Below are positions 23,086 through 34,490 of a stretch of DNA of 64,000 bases, in pieces. A program made the position numbers and the translations under genes. Positions within the stretch are counted from its first letter, which is position 1, and each line of letters begins with the position of its first letter. The notes below the pieces were generated by a model. It was not told the DNA's origin, did no database searches, and saw only the letters and a program-made list of their open reading frames with translations. This stretch comes from Tenodera sinensis (Eukaryota; Arthropoda; Insecta; Mantodea; Mantidae): assembly GCA_030765045.1 (NCBI GenBank), contig CM060972.1, positions 55,690,971 through 55,754,970 of the forward strand. The letters are read 5' to 3'.

Positions 23086-26000
23086 CATAATTAATAACAC
23101 CTGCTGTGAATGCTTAATTTTCATACTATTTGGAATTGTTTCACTCGGCCTAAACACTTCAGATATTTACATTAAAACATCTAATGTACTCCAAAAAATT
23201 AGTTTGGCTCTACATTGAAAAGTGGAAAGAAAGTAATGAGTGTGAAAACTTCTAACTTTGTAGTTATAATGAACTTCAACGGCTGTTGGTTGTGAAAGCT
23301 GTCAACTCGAAGAGACATCCTGTGAAAAAACACCAACACGTGTGTCATGCAACACACCGCGCGTACGCACGCACGCGCACACACAAAGCACCAAAAAGCC
23401 TCCCTCCCATATATTAAAGATGCAAAAAACATTAGAAAGAAACAATGAAATGAATTACTAATGAGTGAATGGATGAAACTCAAAGTACAATCCATTCCTC
23501 ACTACTGAGGAGAAATGGAGGATTGGTTTGCGTTATACAAGCCGTTTGCAATGAAGGAGCTACTGGATGAATGAAGCACAAAAAGCAAACCACAACATTG
23601 AACGAGCTCGTGGTTGAACCTGAGGCCCGAGATCAGGCGCCACACAGACAGAAACGTGCTACACCGCAATAAGCACACCTTATCACAACAAACACCTGCA
23701 TGCTCAGCTACTTACAGCTTCGTCCATTTTGTGTCTCCTAACACTTTACACACCGATACTGCTCTGCCACTAAGCTCTTAACGCAGTTTTCTTTTCTTTA
23801 TTAGCCTAAAAATGGAAAATAACAGCTAAGAATACAGAACAGGACACAAAATTAACATTCCTGTATTGTATTCTATATAACTGCACTTAAATAGTACTTA
23901 ATTCCCCAACTGCAGGACATCAACATCTCTTTAACCACATCTTACATTACACACGTAATATGTATATTAGGATATGTACCTTTAGACATCAGTGAAAACT
24001 ATTGAGATAACCTTTACACAGTTAAAACTCTGTTCAAGAGAGTAATACATTCCACTGGAAATATTCGAGAGATACAGCAAAGAAATAACATACTTTCTCA
24101 GTAGCAATCTTCATTATACAATATCTTAGAGGTATCAGTGTGCAGACTTTAACGGTGACTTTTTGACGTTAAACTGAAACATAATTTCCTCTACCATTTT
24201 CCTTTGGACTACATGGTTCTATAAATAAAACTAAAATCGGTCGAAACATTTACTGCCAAAGTGTCAGCCCTCCTTTACTCTCTACTTCTGCAATCAGTAC
24301 AAAAACATAGACCTTTAAAAGATGTTTCCTGGGATACTTTCCATTTGTCGCTAAAATGAATCGTTTAGTCACAATATTATATTAAATAACTTGATTCCAT
24401 CGTGTGTATTCGAATGATTTGGTGAACACAGGCTTGGCAATCGTGCAACTTTGGCGTTGGTGTAGAATGGAAGGTCAGGAATGTTACAGTAAAAACTACC
24501 TGTTCAAGTCTGGTGATCACGACTTGTAAAGAAACAAAACCCTCCCCTTGTTACTTGCAGTAGCTTATAACAGAGACAGACATGTAAACAAACCATGTGC
24601 CGTTTCGATCGTACTCTTGTCAGACTGTGCAGATTATGTAGTCAATAATGTTCAATTTTCTTTACGTTTCATGATAAACGAATCTCTTATTGAACTTATT
24701 CATCATTCATGAATCTGCGCAATACACTAAATCTGGGCGTTGATACCCATAACATCCTATATATGTATTTGGTAATACGACGTCATAGGGTAAAGCAGGC
24801 CTGGGAAAGAGTACTCTAAAGGTGTCAACAGACTGGTAGCTTCCCTCCTTGTCTGCCACAGCTACTAGCACACATATGTACACTAGATAAACCAGTTTTC
24901 CCTACCAGGGCGGGTGTGTATACAGACAGGCTGTTTGGGTATATTACATTGGTTTTCTTACAATTGATTTGACAGAAAATAAAACAGTAACTTCCCACGT
25001 TACAAGCAGTTCAACGAAGCATTATTATTTTAGTATATTTGCACGAATGAAACAATAACACAAAATGCTCCTTTTCTCGGCAGTTCTTCCTTTATAATGG
25101 TACATTTTACTTTGTTCTTTCACATATTTTTATGTTCCAGGAGCTTGCCATTGTCGGGCTCCATGCTTGACATTTCTTCTCAGTTTTGTCTTCTGAGACA
25201 GGTCCCATTACCCCAACAATGTCCCTTGTAATCCTGTAGCTAGCACGCATAGCCCATATAGTCAAACCCTCTAAACGTAATGAGGCAGCTTTTGTGAATG
25301 AAGATAGATTTTATATTAAATTTTGGTAGGTACATGAAAATGCTGCACCTAGGTTGACAGATATCCTTGGGAGAATTTCAGCGAGTCCAATGTTTCAGTT
25401 CCAAACATATTGCAATCAAGACGTCTAACGGGAGGTTCGAACCGAAGTGACCAAGTACGTACCGAGCGAAATGGCTCCTGATAGCTTGAGGTTTACAGAC
25501 GCACACACAGCGTCTGTTGTGTGTTGTATGCAAACGTTAGTTAAAAATGCATATTTTAAAAACATTTTGAAGATGCTGATACTGTACATATAATAGTGTC
25601 AGCTAGTAGTGTTCTCCTTACTGTACTGTTGTAACGTTCGTGGAACCTCAAGCAATGAACAGTTGCCGCAATGGAAGGTGGCAATTGTGTGAGGTTACTG
25701 TAGCCGTCACCGCTACCACACGAGTTCGCTGCACTGATTTGCAAGTAAGTTAATTACAACTGAGCTATTAGAGACTCCATTCTGATTTTTTCTGAAAATA
25801 CTGAATAAACTTCATTGCATTTTTAATTTTTTCCCCAGATTTTTAAATGGTCGAGTTTATGTTATTATCTAACTTTAAAACTTTAATCGTGTAAAATATA
25901 ATAATAAAATTTTCTAATAAATACCTCACGAAATACTGCGATTTTTTCTTAATTTGAGCTAAAGATCGAGTAATTTGCTCCATTAAAATCGGAGGTATGA

Positions 26001-26996
26001 TTGATCGAAGAGTGAGGGGCGCGCGATTTTTGGGACATTTCAAAAATTAATATCTGCCAAAATATTTTTTTTATAAAACGAAGAAACACGGGGCAAATAT
26101 ATTTTGTTCCAAAACACCAAAAAAAAGTTCAAGAAAATCTGAGAGATCACATCAGTTTTTGCTATATTTTGTGCGATTTGACGTGGAATGACATCCCTAA
26201 ATTTCCTGTCCCTCAATTTACCTAACTTTTAATTTCACTTCACCTTTCGTCTGATTGCTTGTTTTTGGGTTCGATCTGTCGTTGGAAGTTTCGGTGTGCA
26301 TGGCAGGTACATCCTTGTCCTCCGGATCGGGGGACATCGAAACCTAGAGCTCGCAGTAGATGGACTAGCCGAAGAACGAGCCGCCATTGGGAAATTCAAA
26401 CCTGTAGCTGTTAGGGACCCTGATCTATGCTGTCCTCTCTCCTCAGGTGCGACCACCATTCGTGTCATTCCTCCCTTCCGGTGGGCGACTCATCAGGTGC
26501 ATACGTACAAAAGATATTCCACAGGCCGAGGTGTTAACTCCCTCTTTCGAACTTTGTCTTCCTATACTAACCAAGCACATACACATTATGAGTAAAGTTC
26601 CAAGTTAATGGGTCATATTTCATTTACTGAGATTGCTACAGGAGTGCACTATAGAGATATCACGTTCATTATAATCCCAATTTACTGTGACAGTGAATAT
26701 ATCCCCGTGTTGCCATTTTCGTGAAATATCTAACATTCATAATTAAGGCAATATGACATTGGCACTCGGTCGCCTTAGTGAAGTATTTTTGAGATATTAA
26801 GTGCCAAAGGACTGCCAACATCATTTTCTTCAATGATTAATGGGATTTTCTATATCAAACGGCCATTAAAATCTTTTAGACAGACAAATCGTCCAGCTAG
26901 AATGCTGTTGATAATGAAAAACACGAAACTTTGCATTAAAAGACTGATAATATTCACAAAGTTGTTCGTTTGCTGAAGTTCAAATTCAATGTATTA
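23086..26996. other. unassigned AT-rich sequence
   Basis: About 3.9 kb. There is a short alternating GCAC/CGCACA tract at 23358-23384. The frames at 26235-26595 overlap on opposite strands in a GC-richer 350-bp patch with no recognised product. GCAGGCCTGGGAAAG at 24797 resembles hAT terminal sequence, but no partner end was found. Confidence 0.4.
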
Positions 26997-27059
26997 AGGT
27001 CATTCAAATATAAACGGTACGTATTTTTCATATATTTATTGCTTAAACATATGCACAAG

Positions 27060-28110
27060 TGACACTTTCACTATTTCTCTGCAAAATTTCCTTCACATTA
27101 TACAAACATTGCCAACAAATTAGAAGCTTGAATATTCCTTGTTCAAAAATAGTTTGAGGGCGTATCATCAACTAATTACCCATGCTGCCCTGTTTTCGAA
27201 TTTTTTTCCTCCAAGCGATTCTTTCATGGACGCGAACAGAAATAAGCCGGGGGAGGGGTGGGGTTAATAAATCTGGACTGTCAAGGATTTTCCAGTGCAT
27301 GGCCTCCAGTGTGACCCTTGTCAATTAGCGTGCGAGGCTTAGGGTTGTCTTAGAGAAGGATGACATCTCTGAGGCACATATGTCTTTTGTTTCGATCGGC
27401 GGCTTTTGCTGATCTTAACCATTGACAATAGTAAGCCATGTGCACCTTACGTCTATCGTGAAGAAAATAAACGAGTAGAACTCCTCTATAGTCGAAAAAC
27501 AGAGCTACAAGAACTTTTCCGGCTGAGAGGCGGGTTTTGGCGTTTATTTGGCAGGCTTTCTTCCCCACTCCTTGCTCACCATTTTGGATTCCGGAGTGTA
27601 ATGATGGACCCATGTCTCATCACATGCAACAGTGCGCTTCAAAAAATGCTTCACTTCTTGCCAGAAGCAGTTCAGAAGTCTCTCAGAGATCTCCAAAACA
27701 GGGAAGTTTTTGCTGCTGGGTTAACAACTACGAGCACTAATTTTTCTAAATCCAAGATGTTCACTGAAAATGGTATGAACACTCCCAATACTGACACCCA
27801 CTTATGGTGCAATTTCTTCAACAGTGCAGTGGCGATCAGCTTCAATAAGCTCTTGAACAGCACTAACGTTGACTCGACCATGGGCATTGAGCACGACCTT
27901 GTTTTTGCAGTATTCCTCGGCCGTCCTAGAAATATCTTGCCCAAGTAAACGCTTGATTCTGGGATAGTAATAGTGTCGTCAAACTGTGGCCTCAAACGTG
28001 TTAAAATCTCTGAGGGTTTAATCCTTTCATTGGTTAGAAACTTTATAATAATATGTTGCGCAATAGATGAAGCAACCTGTTATTCACTCATGGCTACACT
28101 GACGCCAAAA
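27060..28110 (-). pseudogene. mariner transposase, decayed
   Basis: The minus strand carries mariner blocks in shifting frames. Near 28090-27870 come the N-terminal helix-turn-helix region (MSE-like start, then LRPQFDDTITIPESSVY). The linker (STLVLFKSLLKLIATALLKK, corresponding to a VQELIE...CTVEEI region) and the IFSVNILDL-type end of the DNA-binding part follow. At 27620-27400 come the catalytic-domain pieces HVMRHGSIITLRNPKW-like, GVLLVYFLHDRRKVHMAYYCQ (usual GVLLVDFLPRGETVNAAYYC) and others. Near 27230 comes an F.S.MKESLGG-like C-terminal block. Usual length is about 345 residues and nearly all of the span is represented, but frameshifts and a 16-C run at 28138-28153 destroy it. The 180-codon frame at 27406-27948 on the plus strand is antisense and not a gene. 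Confidence 0.85.
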
Positions 28111-28137
28111 CTTATCAAAGCAGCTATCTAAGCTGCT

Positions 28138-28153
28138 CCCCCCCCCCCCCCCC
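28138..28153 (+). repeat. homopolymer run of 16 C inside mariner copy 1
   Basis: Uninterrupted C run between the transposase N terminus and the right terminal repeat. The matching spot of mariner copy 2 lacks it. Confidence 0.9.
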
Positions 28154-28246
28154 GGCTCACTAACAGACTGACCCTCAACCCGCCATCCCGCTAGAATCTG
28201 CTTGTGCAGTATTCTGACAAAAGTACTGTTCATATTTGAATCAGCT

Positions 28247-28427
28247 TAAGTTAAGAGCTTTTCAGTTGCTATATTGTAAAGTGAGGTTTAGAAAATCAAA
28301 ATGAGACTGCCTTTGTGGTCCTTTTGTTAGCGTAGGTACTAGCTTCTAAACAGAGAAATCATGGAACTCTCCGTGGTAATAAGCTTAGAGAAATTAAAGA
28401 ACTTCCAACAAACTGGGTAATCTATTT
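28247..28427. other. unassigned sequence
   Basis: Separates the mariner copy from hAT fragment 2; nothing recognised. Confidence 0.4.
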
Positions 28428-28966
28428 TTGCAGTTACTATATTACTGAAATTCTTCTCAACCTATGAAAGATCTTCAAACAAGGCTGGTGCAATTATTTG
28501 CTTCACTGCACGTATTGCGACAATATTATGTTTACAATTATGTGGTAATATTGAGTATAATATACTGCAGCCTGTAGCCATGTCTCCCACTGAGTTACAT
28601 TTGGTTGTGGAGACAAGGGAATTCCAGGTGCCATCTGTTTAAATATCTTGATTTTGGAGCGTGTTTTGCGAAGTATCTTTTTAGTGTTGGTTATAAAAGC
28701 TTTTACATCCGGAAAAGAGGATATAATTTCTTCCGCAACTCGGTAGAGACTATGTGTTAGACAAGTTTTAGTTTTTTTTGGAAAAGCTTTCTGTATTGCT
28801 GTGGCAGCTTTCTTCATATAGGAAGTCCTGTCCGTATCAAGTAGTAAACCATTTTGTGTTGACAGACACAATAGAGAGAAGAAAAAAAGAAAGCAACCAA
28901 ATATAACATACAGCAGTCGCAAGAAACAGGCTGTTGTGTAGGGGTGGGCGTGTCGTTTCCTCAACC
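28428..28966 (-). pseudogene. hAT-like transposase fragment, copy 2 (153-codon open frame)
   Basis: The minus frame 28964-28503 reads NGLLLDTDRTSYMKKAATAI, then FPKKTKTCLTHSLYRVAEEI, SSFPDVKAFITNTKKILRK, KIFKQMAPGIPLSPQPNVTQ and WETWLQAAVYYTQYY. This is the central part of an insect hAT-type transposase. The family normally has D-A-A in place of DTDRTSYM and TCLAHGLHR, PDIPLPPEP and TRWGTW at the later positions. The first methionine is within a hydrophobic run that does not match the family, so the true start is not present. The frame is open across the whole shared block despite the lost TRWGTW (now TQWETW), so it is probably a recent fragment and not active. It matches copy 1 at 12255-12783 at roughly 85-90 percent by eye. 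Confidence 0.8.
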
Positions 28967-31150
28967 CTCACGCTAGCTGCCGGCTCTATACTCCGTGTTG
29001 TTAATATCATTCCTATGTTTATCTACTAAAACCCCGCTCCATATCAGTGCAAGACCGTGTGCAGGCTGCACTCAGAGTGCCAGTTGCCCAAGCCTGTTTC
29101 TAAGGGAAATTCGCCTATATGACCTAGATGTTAGGATGACGTGACGGCATGTTTGGGATCAAACTGGGCCCAAATAAATACTTTGTTAGCGACACTGTCA
29201 ATTGCCAGGATTATATTAAAGCTGCTGGTGTGCCGGAAGTTTGTCTCGCAAGAGTTCTTTTACATGAAAGCAAATCTACTTACATGGGGCTGTCGGTTAG
29301 AAACCATCGGTCGGTGCCTAGCCTGTCCGAGTGCTACCCATAAACCTGACTCCAGCCTGCGATAGCTGTATCAAATCGTGGCTAACGAGATAGACAGGCT
29401 ACGGTGCGAATCGGAGTTACGTAGTAATGATAGTCTGATCCATGACTAAGATTGTATGCCTTCATGATAAAACTGTATATTTTGTATGAATTCAATGAGC
29501 ATTTTGGTTTGCTTGTTTGTAATTGTGATTTTACACCATAGGGCCACGACTACACTATGAGAACTACAGTATGTTCACCAGCTCATGGTACCTAAGAGAA
29601 ACGCAGCGAGTACGTCAGTAAACAATTCCAGGTAACAGCGTTATCTGAAGCTGACCTCTTGCTTCTGGTCGCGCTTACGATGGTAGTACCAACCTTGGAA
29701 TGTGTATTCACACACTAGATCAAAGCAAAGAAGTAAAATAGCGGAACTTAAATGTTATTTTTAGTTCATGCAGTATATTTAGCTTATAAAACATAGATGG
29801 TATTTTCAACTACTCCATCGTTCGACCACTGATCATTTATACCTTTACTATATTCCTCAAAAACCCTGCAATCGTTTCCGTCTCAAGTGATATATCCTCG
29901 AGCATTATATCGTCCAATAAGTCACCTATTACATTTCTGTAACTATTAATATTACCTTGGACCAAACTAGTTCTACGGGACTGAGACCATACGAGTATGG
30001 GGACAAGCAAACGACAATGTGGCACAATAAAACCCAAAATGCATTCGCTTTAGAAATCTCTGTATAGGATGATTGAAACAAACATAAACATCTGCTTTAC
30101 ACATGCAACTGTCACTCTGAAACCCTCTGCTCTACAACCACAATATCATAGATTTCACAGCACTTCTAGGTGGGGAGTCCTTTTCTTTTTACTTTCGCGT
30201 TTACACACACGCACACACATTTTTATAAGAATGCTGTTTTGGGGAGTTATGGGGGTCTCAAAACGAATACTTGCGGTGATATTTCCGGTCGCGTAGAATA
30301 CTACCCCTATTTAGTATACATACTAGAGGAATCAATAAAGTGCCCCGGAATAACATGAAATGAAGTTTCAAATGTTGACTTCCCCTGTATAATTCTGTGT
30401 GGCAGTTATTTACACAACATTTTGTTTATTTTGAATTTCAGAAAGCAAATCTTGAGAATTATCAAGCACATCTCAGTTCAGTCGAAGGCTTACTAACAAT
30501 TAGGAGCGAGCCTGACACGACTAGACCCGATTAGATCCGAATCAACAGCTGGTGACGTCACAACAGGGTCAACCCGTTCATGCGTGCCGTTCACCTTTGC
30601 GAGTGAAAACAAGGCAGACTTGATTACACACACCCGGTGGAAATCTCTCCCACTGTAGTTACGGGGAATCAAATTAAGAAATAATAAAAATTGTGTGTTA
30701 GAAAATTAGTAGACATTTTATCATGTTGGTTTTGGGTCACATGCACTGAATGCTAAATTGATCTGAAGATATATATCGTATTAGATTAAGAGCTTTGTTT
30801 AATATCAATAACAATGCTCTATATTTTGGAAAAAAAAAGTTTGACGTTTTAGTTTGAATAGTAATTCCCTGTAATTTTGAGGTGTTGATTCCAAGTATCA
30901 GTTTTCTTCTATCTCGTCCAGATTTTTCTAAAAGCTAAAAACAAAATTTTCATGTAGACTCATCAGCTATATGTTTATACCCCTCTACAATATATTATGT
31001 CTAAGAACATGGTGTATATTATAATTATGTAATTGTTTAATTGTAAACATAACGTACAATTCACAAGAATTACCAACAATTGATAGCACTGATATTGTTT
31101 TAAAGGAAGAAATTTTATTTTGACATTTCTTCCACGAGCATGAAAAGTAC
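28967..31150. other. unassigned sequence
   Basis: Short frames at 29141-29365 (two overlapping plus frames), 29837-30037 minus and 30069-30358 plus show no recognised domain. There is a short CACACGCACACACA run at 30206-30219. No family from elsewhere in the window was found here. Confidence 0.4.
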
Positions 31151-31670
31151 TGTAACGCAGATGCGACGAGTACCAAAGGTGCTCAAAGTCAAGCTACTTC
31201 ACACCACTCAAGCGAGCAAACACGTTACAACAATCAGAGCGGCAGAACCAAAAGGACTTTTCTAGATTATTCGTGAAGCATTTAGCTGCTGGCAAGTTCC
31301 AGAAAAGGTGCAGTTCAAGAAAGAGCTAGCTCCATCATCGCCGGTATAAAACCTGTACAGATTTTAGCCAGTCGGCTTTGTGTGTTAGAGGACGCCGTGA
31401 GAGAACCGGCACGTCGTCAAGAAAGATAGCTAAACAATTAATGAATGGCAAGTGATTGTATTGTCAGTCAGCTGTTTGAGAGAGAGAAAGTGAAGAAAGA
31501 CAGCAAGGGGTGATTCAAGGTTATGAGAAGAAAACAGTTGTGAGTTTCAATATCACGAAGAACTGTAAACTGTATTAACAACAGTGAAAGAGAATTGTGT
31601 TGTGCATTCAGTTTTAGAAGTAAATAAGCCAAGAAAAGAAATAAGTTGACTGTATTTATGTTAACTGTCC
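31151..31670 (+). mobile_element. gypsy-like LTR, copy 3
   Basis: Starts TGTAACGC. It shares with LTR copy 4 the blocks TCAAGCTACTTCACACC, GCAAGTTCCAGAAAAGG, GTGATTGTATTGTCAGTCAGCTG and GAGAAGAAAACAGTTGTGAG. The TATAAAA box is at 31346-31352. An AATAAG at about 31624 stands where copy 4 has AATAAA. The 3' end near 31670 is approximate, and no PBS-like sequence is readable. The minus frame at 31468-31737 is a shadow. Confidence 0.7.
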
Positions 31671-32384
31671 AAACACCTTGGTGAAAAACTAACCTGTTCC
31701 TCGCTATAAAATCCAAGACAACAATCGATGTGAACATGTAGGAAGTGTAACTTCAAACTCATAAAAACTCAGTTTTCTCCAATTCTCCACTGTGGTATTC
31801 ACAATGATTTTGCAATTTGGATTCCTGTTTTCTAGGAAACCATTTACATCTTTGTAGTTTTGCTAGGCTTTATTTACTGTTTAGGTCATTTTATCCTCAG
31901 AATTTGTGTTACAAATAAATTTCCCGATCTGAGGTATAGTAAAACACCTGTTATTTAGGGTCATTCTGTGATAAATACTACACATACCAATTATATGAAA
32001 CAAGTTCTTGATTTTTTCTAAAACTTGACGTGATAGAAAAAATAACTGACCCGTTTAACTCAGTGCGAAAAAAAATTTATTCGTGTACTCCTTTCAATGA
32101 TTTTTATGCAGTGTAAGTAATCACTTGTTCTAATGCACCAATATTCTACTCTATATAAGCCAAAACAAAGCTTAGAACAATGATTTTAGGTGTTTTTGTT
32201 CTTGTCTTTTAAGAAATACTTCATATAAACTTAAGTAAATATGACAAAGTCGGTAATACTGAGGACACATTTTCCAAAAGAATAATGAGGAAAGTTGCTT
32301 TTAACTTCCTATGCACATGTCAATTGCTGTGGAGTGATGCCGTGATTTTGTGCATCGTGGATTGATATGTCATTAAAGTAAAGG
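31671..32384. other. unassigned AT-rich sequence
   Basis: No gene or repeat recognised. Confidence 0.4.
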
Positions 32385-32900
32385 GCATTCATGGAGATCA
32401 TCTGCCAATGCAGAAATTGTAGAAAAAGTGCATAAGACGTCTGTCCGTAGTCCTAAGAAGTCTATTTATAGAGCTAGTCAGCAGTTAAATCCACCGCATA
32501 TAAGATCCTGCGTACGCAACTGAAGCTTCATCTCTAGAGACTGCAATTATTGCATAAATTGTAACCTGATGACCGTGAAAAATGATTATACTGCTGTGAA
32601 CATTCATTGGTAGGGGAGGTTGATGATAGAAAATCTGAGGAAAACTAGCTTTCAGTGATTAGACAACATTTCAGTTAGTGGAAACGTAAACAGGAATACT
32701 ATTAGGATAATGTGGGACCCAGAATCCACATGTCATTTCGGAAGTCGAAAGAAAATTGAGAAAACTAGTTTGTAACATGAGTTTGAAGTTAACACTTCCT
32801 GCATGTTCATATCGACTATTTTACAGAAGGTTGTCTTGGATTTTACAGCAGGAACAGCTGAGCTTTTCAGCAAGATTTGAAAGACATTGAAAGAAAATAC
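32385..32900 (+). pseudogene. DDE transposase remnant, helix-turn-helix and start of catalytic domain
   Basis: A frame reads SSANAEIVEKVHKTSVRSPK, then KSIYRASQQLNPP. This matches the N-terminal helix-turn-helix of the transposase family seen at 1.3 and 16.6 kb (usually RSPSKSIRRASSQLN). It continues in broken form as KLHL-RLQLLHKL-PDDREK, the linker LQLVQALKPDDR. From about 32650 come SD-TTFQLVET and CGTQNPHVISEVERK, corresponding to SDEATFHVSGKVNRHN...WGTENPHVVLE. Later parts decay (SLKLTLPACSYRLFYRR). It is the only fragment here that keeps the DNA-binding region. The 32733-32969 minus frame is antisense. Confidence 0.75.
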
Positions 32901-34254
32901 TATGATGTTTGGACAGTTAACATGATGGCAGACTAATTTTGGTATCTGAAAAGGGAATGTACTCCTCATTCTTATGAAAAAAGTGCGAAGAAAGGAAAAT
33001 TTCTTCTTTTAAAATATATTTTCAATCTACATACATATGTTTACAATTACATAATTATAAATACATAAAGTTCCGTTTTGTGTAATTTGTGTCAAATATT
33101 TGGAGCCATTTAGCTTCTTGACGAATGTATAGAAACGGTTTATTATTTCAATAGCTGTCAAGCTATTATTTCCTGGACATAATGGAAGAAAACTGATAAC
33201 ATATTTGGAATCAATAATCCAAAATTAGGGAAAATAGGCGTTCAAAGCTAAAATACCAGGCAAAATGCAGAGCAGTGTTATTGCACAAGGGGAAATACAG
33301 TATTAATGAGCAATGTCTCGTTTTACAGTTAAAGAAATTTGCTTTCTAGGAATATTTATTTTAGGGAGAAGTTATCATGGTCTATATACACTGGTTCTCC
33401 CCGGAGCTTGTAAGAGGTCACGTTGCTCTAAGTGCTTGTGATTTGCTTAGGGGTTACCCTTTGGCAGGGTGGTGAAAGTAATTCGCATTTATATTAGGAA
33501 TCTATCGCCGCTTCCTTCAATCGATCGATGGAAGCGTTGGTAGTCGGTCGAGGGGTCAGCCCAAGGGAGTGTTATGAAGGGTATCTACCCGTGATGAGTT
33601 TGACCGCTTATTTGATTGCGTGGGGAGATCTACAGTAGGTAGCAACAGCTGCTGATCAGGAAGATACAGCCTTTCTGCAATGTGTCTTCTGTAGCTGTGA
33701 TTATTTTGATTTTGCTATTATTAACCCATTCGCACTGTATGAAGGGTCGACTATGTTGTGGCATTTAAATCACACGAGGAACTAAACTAGCAAAATCACA
33801 CTGCATGGAGTTCAAACTACAGGTAATAGATGGCACTAAGATGTGTTTTAAGGCAACCTTGTAGGATATATGTACAAGTGTTAATGAACTTCACCGAAAT
33901 AACCCGAGACATTGTAGATGTGACTGATGCAGCCAATGTACGGTCCACAACTAAACATAACTCAGTTATATGGTGTTAAAACATTACTATCAGATGCTGA
34001 TAACTCGGTGTTAAAGCAAAAATTGGTTTAGAATGTCCTTAAAACTGCTGCCAGAGCCTTCTTGCGTTGTGATGCCTACTCCAGTGACGTTTGTTTGACC
34101 GCCTAGTTAGTAATGCCGAAAGCTGCTGTCTTAGATTCATTTCCTATCATGCAGTTACTAGGTTTACTTTATTTTTATTCCATATGAAGAAGAGGATTAA
34201 GACTTAATTTCCTTATTCGGCTCACATCAGAAATCTAGATTAGGATATAACAAT
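32901..34254. other. unassigned sequence
   Basis: The 33380-33660 part is GC-richer (GATCGATGGAAGCGTTGG, CGAGGGGTCAGCCCAAGGGA) and repeat-like, but has no second copy in the window. Nothing else recognised. Confidence 0.4.
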
Positions 34255-34490
34255 CACTCCTCGCGGCTGTCAATATTGCCAAGGAAATTGAGGTCACAAT
34301 TTCAAGCAGTTCCCACAAAACTTAGTGGACGGAAGATTGGTCGAGGAGGTCCAATATCATGGCCTCCCCGTTTTGCCGGACCTCAGTCCATTAGGTTTCT
34401 GGCTATGGGCACATTTAAAGAGATTGGTGTGTGAGCCAAACCTATTGAAAATGTGCATACATTGCACAATTTTCTGAAATGCTCACCTCT
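34255..34490 (+). pseudogene. DDE transposase remnant, RWIGRRG-PDLSPL block
   Basis: Reads KLSGRKIGRGGPISWPPRF in one frame and, after a one-base shift, DLSPLGFWLWAHLKRLV. This corresponds to RWIGRRGPIEWPPRSPDLTPLDFFLWGYLK of the same family as the other four fragments. The order and orientation would allow it to be the 3' part of the remnant at 32.4 kb after a 1.3-kb insertion, but this is not shown. Confidence 0.75.

Larger units (their letters stand above)
26997..28246 (-). mobile_element. mariner element, copy 1
   Basis: The left end AGGTCATTCAAATATAAACG (26997-27016) is an imperfect inverted match, about 20 of 24 bases, to the right end (28223-28246). TA lies directly outside both ends (26995-26996 and 28247-28248), as expected for the mariner target-site duplication. 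The length of 1.25 kb is normal for mariner. The interior is a transposase pseudogene read right to left. Confidence 0.9.

Noticed and set aside
23358..23384. Short GCAC/CGCACA repeats considered as a CRISPR-like or minisatellite array
   Set aside because: Only a short dinucleotide-type tract with no spacer structure.
24797..24815. GCAGGCCTGGGAAAG as a hAT terminal repeat
   Set aside because: Common-looking short motif; no opposite end and no 8-bp duplication.
25425..25480. GGAGGTTCGAACC followed by CGAGCGAAATGGCTC as a possible tRNA-like element
   Set aside because: Box order and spacing do not fit a Pol III promoter on either strand.
27406..27948. 180-codon plus-strand frame
   Set aside because: Antisense to the mariner transposase pseudogene; no independent support.
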